This document shows, piece by piece, positions 26,085-34,917 of a stretch of DNA of 59,476 bases. A program made the translations under genes and the position numbers. Source of the stretch: Verrucomicrobiaceae bacterium (lineage in GTDB: Bacteria; Verrucomicrobiota; Verrucomicrobiia; Verrucomicrobiales; Verrucomicrobiaceae); the NCBI GenBank assembly GCA_947466075.1, contig CANIBP010000042.1:1-59476 (forward strand), given 5' to 3'. How positions within the stretch are numbered: the first letter of the stretch is position 1; every line of letters starts with the position of its first letter. The notes beneath the pieces are model-generated. The model was not told the origin of the DNA, made no database searches, and saw nothing but the letters and a program-made list of their open reading frames with translations.

Positions 26085-27059
26085 TTAGAAGTGGTCGAGC
26101 ATCTGCTTTTTGTCAGTGATGGGACGACCGGCGGCCAGCCAGCGGTCATAAGCGGCCCAGCCTTGATGCAGCAGTGTGCGAGCTTCGGCGAAAGGATTGG
26201 CCGAGCCAAGCACGACGACAACCATGCGGTGGTGGTAGATGAGGCTGCTATTGTCTGCTTGCACCTGCACGCTAGCGGGCTTTTCCGCCGAAATGACCAC
26301 GCAACCACCCGAACGCTCGGTGTTGCCGGTTTTCACGCCATCGATGCGGTCCACGCCGAGAAGCTGGTTGGTGTTTTGCAATGGAACGCTGAGTTGTTGT
26401 CCGGCGCGGTAGATGGTGATGCTGCGGCTGGTTTGATTCGTGTAGAATCGCATGGCTGGACGTGACACCGCATAGATCGCCAGCCGTGCGATGTCTGCAG
26501 CTGTCGAATAAGGCAGCGGACGCGAGTTTTCGAGGCCGTGAGGATTGGTGAAGCGGGTTCCGCGTGCGCCTTCCCGTGTGGCGAGCTGGTTCATTTGCTT
26601 CACGAATTCTTCCATCGGATGCCCGGCGCGTCCGAGCCGTGCCAAGTGATCTTTACCGACAAAATCACTCAGCGTGATGGCGGCGATGTTGTCGCTGCTC
26701 ATCATCGTGGCGTAGATAAGATCACGCAGCGTGGCTTGGTCGCCAGGTTGCAGGCCGATAGTGCCTGGGTCAGAGATCTGGAAGGCATAAGCGGGCACGG
26801 TGGCCAGGACGCCGACACCGACACGGGAGGCCTCCGCCCAGTCGAGAGTGACCATCGCTGTAGCGATCTTCGCCAAACCACCGACGGGCCGTTTGGTCAG
26901 CGCATCATTGGCGACATGCACTTTTTTATTAAAGGCATCGACCACAAGCACAGCTGCCTGTGCCCGCAAGGCGGAGGCGCTGGTGGCTAGGGTGAAACAG
27001 ATGCCAAGGATCGATGCGCGGATGGGGAACCACGCCATGCTGGGGGGAAACATAAGCAC
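26085..27059 (-). CDS. D-alanyl-D-alanine carboxypeptidase family protein lacking the catalytic serine
   Basis: A 324-residue exported protein of peptidase family S11 (DacA/PBP5-like). It has an N-terminal signal sequence (about 12-34). Two of three active-site motifs are visible: SDN in MMSSDNIAAITL (SxN) and KTG in DGVKTGNTERSG. The first motif, normally SxxK (as in PASLTK), reads VGGLAK: the nucleophile position is Gly61 (codon GGT, 26877-26879), with Lys64 retained. A single G-to-A change would restore serine. As written the protein cannot acylate a peptidoglycan substrate and would be a pseudoenzyme or a binding protein; a sequencing error is the alternative. The family's C-terminal membrane anchor is also not obvious. 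Confidence 0.85.
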   Translation of the reverse strand: MLMFPPSMAWFPIRASILGICFTLATSASALRAQAAVLVVDAFNKKVHVANDALTKRPVGGLAKIATAMVTLDWAEASRVGVGVLATVPAYAFQISDPGTIGLQPGDQATLRDLIYATMMSSDNIAAITLSDFVGKDHLARLGRAGHPMEEFVKQMNQLATREGARGTRFTNPHGLENSRPLPYSTAADIARLAIYAVSRPAMRFYTNQTSRSITIYRAGQQLSVPLQNTNQLLGVDRIDGVKTGNTERSGGCVVISAEKPASVQVQADNSSLIYHHRMVVVVLGSANPFAEARTLLHQGWAAYDRWLAAGRPITDKKQMLDHF

Positions 27060-27155
27060 CGATGTTTAGCCGCCTGTGTTCGCATCGCAACCGTGGATTT
27101 GCTGGCACGTTTTCTATATTGACGCCTGCGCTGCTGAATTCATGCTGAGCGTCCT

Positions 27156-27578
27156 ATGCCCTCCTCGCAGCAGCGCGCCATCAATCTCATTCAAAACTAC
27201 TACAACACCTTTAATTCGGGTGATCGCGTCGCATTTCTGGCGTTGCTGACCGAGAATGTCGCCCACGACATCAACCAAGGCGGCACCGAATCAGGCAAGG
27301 ATGCGTTTCGAGCATTTCTTACACGCATGGACCGCTGCTATCGTGAACAGGTGCGCGAACTAGTGGTGTTTGCCAGCGAAGACGGCACACGTGGCGCGGC
27401 GGAGTTCTTCATTGAGGGGGAATACCTTGCCACTGATAATGGTTTGCCCCCTGCCAAGGGCCAGCGGTATCGTCTGCCCGTTGGGGCCTTCTTTGAACTG
27501 CAAAACGGACGTGTCAGCCGTGTGACAAACTACTACAACCTAGAGGAGTGGCTGCGTCAGGTTGGGGCTGCGAAATAA
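27156..27578 (+). CDS. SnoaL/NTF2-like protein
   Basis: A 140-residue protein with the cone-shaped NTF2/SnoaL fold: an N-terminal helix (AINLIQNYYNTFNSGDRVAF), the loop ENVAHDINQGG and late strands RLPVGAFFELQNGRVSRVTN ending YYNLEEWLRQVG. This pattern fits ketosteroid-isomerase-related SnoaL proteins, whose substrates vary widely, so no reaction can be named. The gene is divergent from the DacA-like gene and convergent with the squalene-cyclase-fold gene. Confidence 0.85.
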   Translation: MPSSQQRAINLIQNYYNTFNSGDRVAFLALLTENVAHDINQGGTESGKDAFRAFLTRMDRCYREQVRELVVFASEDGTRGAAEFFIEGEYLATDNGLPPAKGQRYRLPVGAFFELQNGRVSRVTNYYNLEEWLRQVGAAK

Positions 27579-27590
27579 TGGCTTATCGCG

Positions 27591-29738
27591 TTACTTGTCG
27601 AAGAAAGACGACTCTTCACGGTCGCCTACCTTGAGGTAGCGGTAATACACTTCGAGTTGCAAGGTGCAGAGACACTGGCGGTAGATTTCTTCTGCAGCGT
27701 CGCCTGCTGGCCAGTTCGGGCGGCCATGCTTGAAGGAACCGTCAGGTTGTTGGGCACTGAGTATCTGCGGCAGGAACTGCTGGTTGTAGAACTTCCAGTC
27801 TTCACCGCCGGCTTGGAAGAAAGTCTGCGTGTAGTAGTACCAGCAGTAGAGGTTGCAATTCTTGTTCCAATCCAAGGGTTCAGCGGTGAGAAACTCGGTT
27901 AGGAATTTGATGCCCTTCTTGATCGCAGTGGTCTTGCCTTTCGCCATCGTCTGCAGGCCGAGAATACCCACGCCGGAGAGGCTCCATTGATTGTAGTGGG
28001 CGTCACGATTCGCACCGCCGAAGCCGCCGTCCTTGGTCTGCATGGTTTCGAGGTAATCGGTCATCTTGCCGATGGAAGAATGCAGACCATCAATTTTGAG
28101 GCCGGTGTTCTTGGCCGCCTTGAGCGCTTGGAACTGCCAGCCGACCACCGAGAGGTCGGCACCGCCCGCTTTGTTATAAACAATCTGGTCTTGGCCGCCA
28201 TAGGCCCAAGCACCTTTCGGGGTCTGGTTGTCGATGATGACTTTGACGCCTTTTTCAAAGGCCTCGCGCATACCCGGGAGGCTTTTGCTGCCGAGACGGG
28301 CGAGGGTGTACATCTCTCCAAGCGCGTAAGTGGCAATCCCGTGTTCGTAGGTGCCAGCACCGCCGGTGCCGCCGTTGGCCTTACCCTTCCAACCGTCGGA
28401 GAAAATGCCGTGCGGGTTCTTTTTGCCTGCCTCGATCAAATACATGATGCCCTTCATCACGTTATCGCCATAGAACGGTGATTCCGGCGTCTCGCATCGG
28501 CCCAAGTAGCACAGCAACGCCAAGCCCGTCATCGCACACTTGTTGCCACGGCCCCATGAGCCATCGGCGTTCTGCTTGCCTTTCAGCCATTCAAGTGAGG
28601 CAGATACAGCTGCCTCGCATTCGGGGCTGCCGCCGTTTTGCCGAAGTTTTTCCAATCGCTCCTGTGTCGAGCAGCGTGCACGCATGGATGGCGGTAGTGT
28701 CACAAAGCCTGCTGCGCCGCCCATTCCCATCCCTTTGCCAAAACCACCTCCTGCTCCACCGGTGCCAAACCCACCGCTCGCGCCCAAGGCTCCGCCACCC
28801 ATCATCGCGCTCACATCGGGCATGTCCAATGAGTCTGGCGGTGCTTCAGGCAAGGTGATCGCCGAGTTCATGCTCGTGCTCACCAACTTCTTCATCGGCA
28901 TCGTCTTGTTGATCGAAGTGCGCTTCTTCTGTTGCACCTTGTGCTGCAAATCCGCACTGGCTTTAGCTCCCTGTGCCGTGCCGCCACCGGGCAGGAAATC
29001 CACCTGCTTATCCATCACGCCGGTGCTGAATACGATGAACAGCGCCAGCACGCCGAGACCAGCGTGGACGAGAATACTCACCAGCAACGAGCTGGCTCCC
29101 ACCTTCCGCCACATCTGCACGAACTTGTTGGGGGGGCGCCCCACTTCGATGTGGGTGAGTGCAGGCGGGTGATACACTTCGCCCTCGTGATGCTCAACTA
29201 ACTCGACAGGTGTTCCATCATCGGTGGGGGCGGCGGTCGGGATGGCCATCGGCGCGCTGGGCGCTGGCATCATTGGTGCGGCACCTGAGGGTGGCGGCAT
29301 GGAAGGTGCGACGGCTGAAGGCGCAGGCATGGCCACGGGCACGGCAGCGCTGGCTGGCTTGGGGGCAGCAGGAACAGCGCCGGTGGCGGGCGCGGGCGGC
29401 GGCATCATCGCCGGCATCGGCATGGTGGGCATGTAACCGGGCGGATAGCCTGGCATCTGCGGCGGATAGCCTTGGGGCATCGGATAACCCTGCGGGTAGC
29501 CCTGAGGCATCTGTGGTGGGTAGCCCTGTGGCATCGGATAACCCGGTGGATAGCCTGGCATCTGCGGCGGATAGCCCTGCGGCATCGGGTAGCCTTGTGG
29601 ATAGCCCTGCGGGTATCCCTGTGGCATCTGCGGCGGATAACCGGGCGGTGGCGCGTAACCCGGTGGCAAAGGCTGCGTGGCGCCGGGGTGCGGAGGCTGC
29701 TGCGGATTTTGAGGCTGGCCGGGTTGTTGCGGATTCAT
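27591..29738 (-). CDS. Membrane protein with proline-rich repeats and squalene-cyclase-like domain
   Basis: A 715-residue protein in three parts. Residues 1 to about 112 are imperfect repeats of Pro, Gly, Tyr, Gln and Met (PPGYPPQMPQGYPQGYPM units), followed by an Ala/Pro/Met-rich stretch to about 190. A single membrane segment (VSILVHAGLGVLALFIVFST, about residue 220) follows, resembling the anchor of TonB-like proteins. After a Gly-rich linker, residues 360-700 form an alpha/alpha toroid with repeats such as LEWLKGKQNADGSWGRG and DYLETMQTKDGGFGG, typical of prenyltransferase/squalene-oxidase repeats. The catalytic DXDD of true cyclases is not visible, so it is more likely a binding or assembly protein. 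Such proteins are known in Verrucomicrobia and Planctomycetes, without an established role that I know of. Confidence 0.85.
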   Translation of the reverse strand: MNPQQPGQPQNPQQPPHPGATQPLPPGYAPPPGYPPQMPQGYPQGYPQGYPMPQGYPPQMPGYPPGYPMPQGYPPQMPQGYPQGYPMPQGYPPQMPGYPPGYMPTMPMPAMMPPPAPATGAVPAAPKPASAAVPVAMPAPSAVAPSMPPPSGAAPMMPAPSAPMAIPTAAPTDDGTPVELVEHHEGEVYHPPALTHIEVGRPPNKFVQMWRKVGASSLLVSILVHAGLGVLALFIVFSTGVMDKQVDFLPGGGTAQGAKASADLQHKVQQKKRTSINKTMPMKKLVSTSMNSAITLPEAPPDSLDMPDVSAMMGGGALGASGGFGTGGAGGGFGKGMGMGGAAGFVTLPPSMRARCSTQERLEKLRQNGGSPECEAAVSASLEWLKGKQNADGSWGRGNKCAMTGLALLCYLGRCETPESPFYGDNVMKGIMYLIEAGKKNPHGIFSDGWKGKANGGTGGAGTYEHGIATYALGEMYTLARLGSKSLPGMREAFEKGVKVIIDNQTPKGAWAYGGQDQIVYNKAGGADLSVVGWQFQALKAAKNTGLKIDGLHSSIGKMTDYLETMQTKDGGFGGANRDAHYNQWSLSGVGILGLQTMAKGKTTAIKKGIKFLTEFLTAEPLDWNKNCNLYCWYYYTQTFFQAGGEDWKFYNQQFLPQILSAQQPDGSFKHGRPNWPAGDAAEEIYRQCLCTLQLEVYYRYLKVGDREESSFFDK
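29405..29690. repeat. In-frame tandem repeats encoding Pro/Gly/Tyr units
   Basis: Imperfect tandem copies (about 27-60 bases) encode GYPPQMP, QGYPQGYP and QGYPMPQGYPPQMPGYPP units in the squalene-cyclase-fold gene. On the plus strand they read as repeated GGCGGATAGCC and GGGTAGCCCTG-like blocks. Copy number probably varies between strains. Confidence 0.85.
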
Positions 29739-29827
29739 GACTTTGAAAAGTTTATTGTGCTCAGACTACACGGTGGGCGGTGCCTTCGACAAGATGAATT
29801 TTCGAGGGTAGCAGAACCTAGGGCATG

Positions 29828-32230
29828 CTACCTCACCACTTGAAACTCCGGCAGCATGCAAAGAGCCCAGAGGAGGTCTTCCAGCGATTGCTGAGTGGGG
29901 ACGGTGCCGATCAGTTCTTTGGACGTGGTCATTTCCGCTGGGGAAGGATCGCGACAGAGTGCATGGCGATAGAGCGGTGTGATGAAATCGCCTTTCGCTG
30001 TTACTAGCAGCCGTTTCGCGCCCTTGGCGATGCTATCGGCTAAAATGCTGCCATTCGCGAGATCGATGGCTTCCAGCGTGGTGAGGTCATTCGGGCGGGT
30101 GGAGACGATTTGATCGCGGTTTGGGCGGCCTAGCGTGCGCATGAGGAAATCGGCCTTCAGCAAGGAAGCGCGGATCATCTTACCGCTGGCAGCAGATCCT
30201 TGGGCCAGCAGGGCAGGGGCCTGGGTGTCGATGGCCTTCTGCCAAACAGGCAGTGCATTGACGAGAACGACAGGTTTCCAATCCTTCGGGTCGAATGCAC
30301 CGAGGCGTCCTTCCTTGCCAGCGGGCACTTGGGCGCTCCATTCCCATGAGGCTTCACTGATTACTGAGGTTTCTTTGCCTGCCGCGTCGCGAATGCGGGC
30401 ATCGAAGAAAAATCCGGCAGCGTTCGGTCCGTTGCCAGCATTCGTCGCGATGGCAATGATCGAATTCGCGCCTTTCTTGAGCGCGGTTTGCAGTGAAACG
30501 GCGGCGATTTTGCTCCAGTCATCGCCGGCGCTGATCTTCTTATTATTCACGAACAGCGTGAAGCCGTTGTCGCAGGTGACCACGGCGCTGGCGCTGGCGG
30601 GATCGGCGTCGAGCTTGAAAGTCTTGCGCAAAGTGATGCTTTCACCGGATGGCGGCGTGCTGCCGGGCTTGGCGCTGTCGCCCCAGATCCACTGGCCCTT
30701 CACGGTGATGCTTTTCGCCAAAGCGGGATCGACTTTTCCCCGTAGCACGCTGGCATCCATCTTTGCCGGAGCAGCACCGGTGAGCTGCCAGATGGCATCG
30801 ACGAACTGCTCCGCTGTGAGCCTCTTCGACCGCGGCCCTGCATAGACGTAGCCGTGATCGTCGGTGGCCTTCGTCACGATCTGCGCGTGCGATTGATATG
30901 CGTGCGAGTTCGCGATGTGGGCCAGCGTCTTCTTCAAATCATAGCCGTTTTCAATGAGGTAGGTCGCCAGGTAGTCGAGCAAATCGGCATTCCACGGTTC
31001 CGTCTGCATTGAATCCACCGGATGCACGATGCCACGGCCCATGAGGCGCTGCCAGAGGCGGTTCACCATCGTGCGCGGCGTGCGGCCGTTCTGCGGATGC
31101 GTCATCAGCGCGGCGAGCTGCTTCAGGCGCTCCGGCTGCTTCGCCTTGGCGTCGATTTGACCGATCTCGGGGAATAACCACGCCGCCGAGGCCTGCTGGC
31201 CGATGGGTTTGTCACAGCGGTGAATCTCCAGCGGACGTGTGGAGTAGATCGCGGCCAGTCCATAAGCCTCGCTCAATTTCCAGCGATCAATGAAGCTATC
31301 ATGGCACGAGGCGCACTTCATGTTAATGCCCAGAAACGACTGCGATACACTCTGCGCGAACTGAATCTCCACCGTCTGCCCAGCGCTGACATCACCGCGC
31401 CACTTGATGCCGTCGATGTAGCCCCGGCTCTCGTCGTTCGGCGGGGCGATCAGCTCGCGCACGAACTGGTCAAAGGGCAGGTTCGTGATCAGCGCATGAT
31501 ACAGCCAGTTGCTGATCTGCTTGCGCCCGCCGGTGATGAATCCCGTGCCGCCGTAGTCGTTGCGCAGCAGATCGTTCCAGAAGGTGAGCCAGTGCTCCGT
31601 GTAGTCGATGTCCCGAGATAGCAGCGCTTCGACGAGCAGGGTGCGATCCGGCTTCTTATCAAAGGCCGTCACCTCCTCCGGCGTGGGTAATAGGCCGATG
31701 AGATCCAGCGAAGCACGACGCAGAAAAGTGTGGTCAGCAATGGCCGCAGGACGCGGTTGCTTCTTCGCTGCTAGCTGCGCATCGAGGATGCGGTCAATCG
31801 GATGTGTGCGCCCATCCACTGCCGCAGGCAATGTCGGCGAGCGCGGCTTTAGTGGTGGCTCATACGCTGGCTTCTTGAAGGCAAATCCTTCCTCCCACGC
31901 GATGCCCGAGTCGATCCATTCCTTCAGCAGCGTGATCTGCTCCGCCGGCATGCGCTTGCCCTTCGGCGGCATCTGCTCGTCGGGATCTTTGGAAAGGATT
32001 GCATGAATCATCTGGCTCTCGCCGCTCTTGCCCGCGATCACCACCACACCGTCTTCACCGCCTTCGATCAGCGCGGCGCGATCATTGAATGAGAATCCGC
32101 CCTTCTTCTTGTCTCCCGCATGACATTCTACGCAGTGCTCGCGCAGGATCGGGACAATCTGATGAGAGAAATCGACTGCGGCACGGGCAGCGAGACTGGA
32201 GGACAGAAGAAAAAGAATCGAGAGACGCAT
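29828..32230 (-). CDS. DUF1549/DUF1553 cytochrome-like protein
   Basis: An 800-residue exported protein of the planctomycete-cytochrome family. A signal peptide (about 1-18) is followed by a PSCyt1 domain with a haem-binding CVECHAG (about residue 34) and MPPKGKRMP. Next are a DUF1549 domain (DHTFLRRASLDLIGLLPTPE, near residue 170) with a second haem motif CASCHDS (about 305) and a DUF1553 domain from about 385 (NGRTPRTMVNRLWQRLMGRG). A beta-rich insert (about 555-680) carries the FTLFVNNKKIS pattern of a carbohydrate-binding-like sandwich. Family members are abundant in Planctomycetes and Verrucomicrobia and are thought to act in degradation of complex polysaccharides, without a proven reaction. 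It is separate from the second such locus at 50817-54080. Confidence 0.88.
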   Translation of the reverse strand: MRLSILFLLSSSLAARAAVDFSHQIVPILREHCVECHAGDKKKGGFSFNDRAALIEGGEDGVVVIAGKSGESQMIHAILSKDPDEQMPPKGKRMPAEQITLLKEWIDSGIAWEEGFAFKKPAYEPPLKPRSPTLPAAVDGRTHPIDRILDAQLAAKKQPRPAAIADHTFLRRASLDLIGLLPTPEEVTAFDKKPDRTLLVEALLSRDIDYTEHWLTFWNDLLRNDYGGTGFITGGRKQISNWLYHALITNLPFDQFVRELIAPPNDESRGYIDGIKWRGDVSAGQTVEIQFAQSVSQSFLGINMKCASCHDSFIDRWKLSEAYGLAAIYSTRPLEIHRCDKPIGQQASAAWLFPEIGQIDAKAKQPERLKQLAALMTHPQNGRTPRTMVNRLWQRLMGRGIVHPVDSMQTEPWNADLLDYLATYLIENGYDLKKTLAHIANSHAYQSHAQIVTKATDDHGYVYAGPRSKRLTAEQFVDAIWQLTGAAPAKMDASVLRGKVDPALAKSITVKGQWIWGDSAKPGSTPPSGESITLRKTFKLDADPASASAVVTCDNGFTLFVNNKKISAGDDWSKIAAVSLQTALKKGANSIIAIATNAGNGPNAAGFFFDARIRDAAGKETSVISEASWEWSAQVPAGKEGRLGAFDPKDWKPVVLVNALPVWQKAIDTQAPALLAQGSAASGKMIRASLLKADFLMRTLGRPNRDQIVSTRPNDLTTLEAIDLANGSILADSIAKGAKRLLVTAKGDFITPLYRHALCRDPSPAEMTTSKELIGTVPTQQSLEDLLWALCMLPEFQVVR

Positions 32231-32306
32231 TCAGAGAGAATGAACGCGGCATGAAGATTGATTCTCGCGACGCAGTTCAGATGGCGACGCTGAATCAGCC
32301 AAGTCA

Positions 32307-33944
32307 TCAGGCATTTTCAAACTTCCGCCAGTAGAGCAGGGCAATGGGCACCATGGAGAGACATTCTTGACCTGCGGTGGCAACACCTTCCATGGATTTG
32401 GTCGTCCAAGCACCAAGGATAAAGGAAACGGCGATCAAGATGGCGGAGCCGAAAGTGAAAATAGCACGCGGGGCAATGGTGAGGCGGACTGGACGGGTTT
32501 CTTCCCCAAGTAGATCAATAAAACGAGCGGCGCTGAGCACGAGGACGATGATGGAAAGCCAGCCGTTGTCATCGAGCTTGTCACCTGCGAGCCAATCGTA
32601 ACCTCCATGCGCAGCGACGGCGAGGAGGAAGGTGGCGATGAATTCATCGGCTCGGGCGAAGCGGGTGAGCAGCATGCGGTAGAGGCTGTGAGCGCAAATA
32701 CCGCTGAGGGAAATGTGGAGAAAGTTGGCGGAAAGAAAGCGTGTCCACGCGATGGTGCCGCCGTAGTCTTGGTAATAGCCGATGTTTTCTTCCAAGGAGA
32801 ACCCAAGCCCAACAAAAGCGCCGGTGAGCAACGCAAGGCCGGGCGTGCGCCGCCACAACAGCCACGGCAGGAAAAATGCAAACAGGGCGAGTTTGCAGCC
32901 TTCCTCACGCAGACCGACCCCTACGAGGTAGTAAATCAAGTCGTGAGGAAAGGGTGCGTCTGCGGTCATGCCTTGGGAAAACTCTTGATAGGCCAAAATG
33001 GTGAGCGTGGGCCATACGCTGCAAACACCGGCCATGATGGCGACGATAGGGCGTGCCCAGCGCCAGCGTTCGTGGTCGCTGTGCTGCACCAGAATGAAAT
33101 ACCACAGCGCAGCGACGAAGAAGGCGAGCGTGAGCATGCCATAGGGGATTTCATTGAGGCGATGGCGGATGAGACCATGCCACTGCATCCAGACATCGCC
33201 AAGCAGTGCTCCGGCGTGGTGCTGCAGCAGCGGGTGGCAGTGCTCGATCCAGCCAGGTTGTGAGGCGATGGTGCGTAGGAGCTTGAGATCGCGCTGAGTT
33301 ACGGCGAGTCGCACGGCCTCCTCACGTGCTGCGGTGGCATCGGGAAAGTGCAGGCCTTCGGTATAAAACGCCTGCATGGCGGCGCTTGTGTTGCCACGGC
33401 GTTTTTGAATGCTGGCGAAAAACTCAGCAGCGAGCATGGCTGGTGGTGTGTCCTGAGCGTTGGTTTCGAGACGCTGAAGTGCAGCATCATCCGCATTGAG
33501 CGTGGCGGAGAGGAAATCGCGAAACAACCCGGCAGGTGCATCGGTGGTGGCGTTCCGCTGGAGAAGCTTAGCGACGTCGTAGCCGCCGAGTTTACCGTCT
33601 TGGACGAAACCCTGAAACGCAGCGGACTCATCGCCATCGACCAGTTTGGGGATTTGCGCGAGAAGCATGCGCAACCAGGTGGCGAATTGACGTGGCTGCG
33701 GCGTTGTTTCGTCACGCAGATGGTGGAACTCCTCATGCAGGCGGATCAGGGCAGGGGAGACGCTGAAAATGGGTGAATCTTCTTTCTTGCTCACGTCACC
33801 AATGACAATCACGCTGGCGATGATGATGCCCAGGGCGATGATGGTGGCAGATGTGCGCAGGAGGAAGCGACGATTACGCGTGAGGTAATGCGTGCGTGCA
33901 CGCCAACCGTGAAAATAGGAGCGTTCCTCACTCATTCGATTCAA
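32307..33944 (-). CDS. PrsW family intramembrane metalloprotease
   Basis: A 545-residue membrane protein. The N-terminal part has one membrane segment (about 30-50) and an extracytoplasmic helical region (about 60-265). The C-terminal half is a multi-pass PrsW domain: the glutamate pair in GVGLREEGCKLALFAFFLPW (about residue 345), FSLEENIGYY (about 384) and the histidine in FLHISLSGICAHSLYR fit the metal-binding motifs. PrsW of Bacillus cleaves the anti-sigma factor RsiW, so a role in releasing one of the anti-sigma factors encoded nearby is possible but unproven. Its start overlaps the preceding gene's stop by four bases. Confidence 0.85.
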   Translation of the reverse strand: MNRMSEERSYFHGWRARTHYLTRNRRFLLRTSATIIALGIIIASVIVIGDVSKKEDSPIFSVSPALIRLHEEFHHLRDETTPQPRQFATWLRMLLAQIPKLVDGDESAAFQGFVQDGKLGGYDVAKLLQRNATTDAPAGLFRDFLSATLNADDAALQRLETNAQDTPPAMLAAEFFASIQKRRGNTSAAMQAFYTEGLHFPDATAAREEAVRLAVTQRDLKLLRTIASQPGWIEHCHPLLQHHAGALLGDVWMQWHGLIRHRLNEIPYGMLTLAFFVAALWYFILVQHSDHERWRWARPIVAIMAGVCSVWPTLTILAYQEFSQGMTADAPFPHDLIYYLVGVGLREEGCKLALFAFFLPWLLWRRTPGLALLTGAFVGLGFSLEENIGYYQDYGGTIAWTRFLSANFLHISLSGICAHSLYRMLLTRFARADEFIATFLLAVAAHGGYDWLAGDKLDDNGWLSIIVLVLSAARFIDLLGEETRPVRLTIAPRAIFTFGSAILIAVSFILGAWTTKSMEGVATAGQECLSMVPIALLYWRKFENA

Positions 33945-34252
33945 TCATCCGCTTTTTTCCACCAGTCGGCGGCTTGTTCCCACGGTGCCTTGGATTCCGG
34001 CTCATCACGTGTTGCACGACGGCTTTGTTCGCTTTCGGCGTCGTCTTCGAGTTCCATCAGCAATTGTATATGCGGCTCTGGCTTGGTGCTGCGCCGCCAG
34101 ATGATCCATGCCCACATGGCAAAGGCACCCATGATGAAAAACAACGTGCCGAGTGTGAAGAGCACGGCCCAGTCAGATGCCTCAAACCACTCGCGTGGAA
34201 TTTTAGCAGTCCCGCCTTCGGGCCGGACGAGAAAGGCGAGGGGCGTGTGCAT
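33941..34252 (-). CDS. Small membrane protein upstream of prsW-like gene
   Basis: A 103-residue protein with one membrane segment (WAVLFTLGTLFFIMGAFAMW, about 28-48) and an acidic/charged cytoplasmic tail ending in PWEQAADWWKKADD. It overlaps the PrsW-like gene by four bases (ATGA), so the two are co-translated. I recognise no family. It may be a partner or substrate adaptor of the protease; that is inference from coupling only. Confidence 0.7.
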   Translation of the reverse strand: MHTPLAFLVRPEGGTAKIPREWFEASDWAVLFTLGTLFFIMGAFAMWAWIIWRRSTKPEPHIQLLMELEDDAESEQSRRATRDEPESKAPWEQAADWWKKADD

Positions 34253-34264
34253 GGGGAAGTGGGT

Positions 34265-34738
34265 TTATTTTTCGTCAAACACAAGGCGCATCGGGATCAT
34301 CTTGGAGAATTGAAACCCATGCTGCTGGAAGAACGACTGTGAGTCCGCACTGATGCGGTCGGTGAGTAGCGTGATGCGGCGGAAACGCTTTTCACGTGCG
34401 AATTCGATGGCGTGTTCCAGCAGGCGTCCGCCATAACCCTGGCGTCGATGCTGCGGGTGGACAATGACATCCTCCATGATGAGCACGAGGCCGCCTTCCG
34501 CGGTACTGATAGTGAAAAGCAAATTCACCATGCCGATGACTTTGTGATCCGTGCGTAGCACGAAGATGCGACCGCGGTTTGGCTGCTCCAGAATCAAGCG
34601 CAGACCGTGCTCCTGCTTAGCGCGATTCGGTTTAAAGTCCTCTTCCTCACTGAATAGTGAGACGAGCAGCTCAACGAGCTGTGGTAGGTCTTCGATGGTG
34701 GCCGGTTCGATATGCGGCTCGAGGTCTGGAGAGGACAT
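34265..34738 (-). CDS. GNAT family N-acetyltransferase
   Basis: A 157-residue GNAT enzyme that would transfer an acetyl group from acetyl-CoA. The acetyl-CoA-binding motif RRQGYGGRLLEHAIEFAREK is at about residue 100, preceded by the central strand VLIMEDVIVHPQH. An in-frame ATG at 34822 would add 28 non-homologous residues rich in His/Cys; the start MSSPDLEPHIEPATIEDLPQ at 34738 is preferred. Substrate unknown. It is the first gene of a minus-strand run including the small membrane protein and the PrsW-like gene. Confidence 0.85.
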   Translation of the reverse strand: MSSPDLEPHIEPATIEDLPQLVELLVSLFSEEEDFKPNRAKQEHGLRLILEQPNRGRIFVLRTDHKVIGMVNLLFTISTAEGGLVLIMEDVIVHPQHRRQGYGGRLLEHAIEFAREKRFRRITLLTDRISADSQSFFQQHGFQFSKMIPMRLVFDEK

Positions 34739-34917
34739 GTGGCCGCCAGAATAACGGGGGTGCGAGCAAAGGCAATGCGTTCGATGCAAAGGATGCGTCA
34801 CTGACTCCGCCACAGGACGCATACAAAGAATTGGGGTGGTGACGTTGAGACCTTGAAACTCCTATTCCCGACGGTGGTTTCAACTCCCGCAACCAACCCG
34901 AACCAATACTCACCTTC

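Noticed and set aside
29405..29690. CRISPR-like array
   Set aside because: The repeats are imperfect, in frame and without unique spacers; they encode Pro/Gly/Tyr units.
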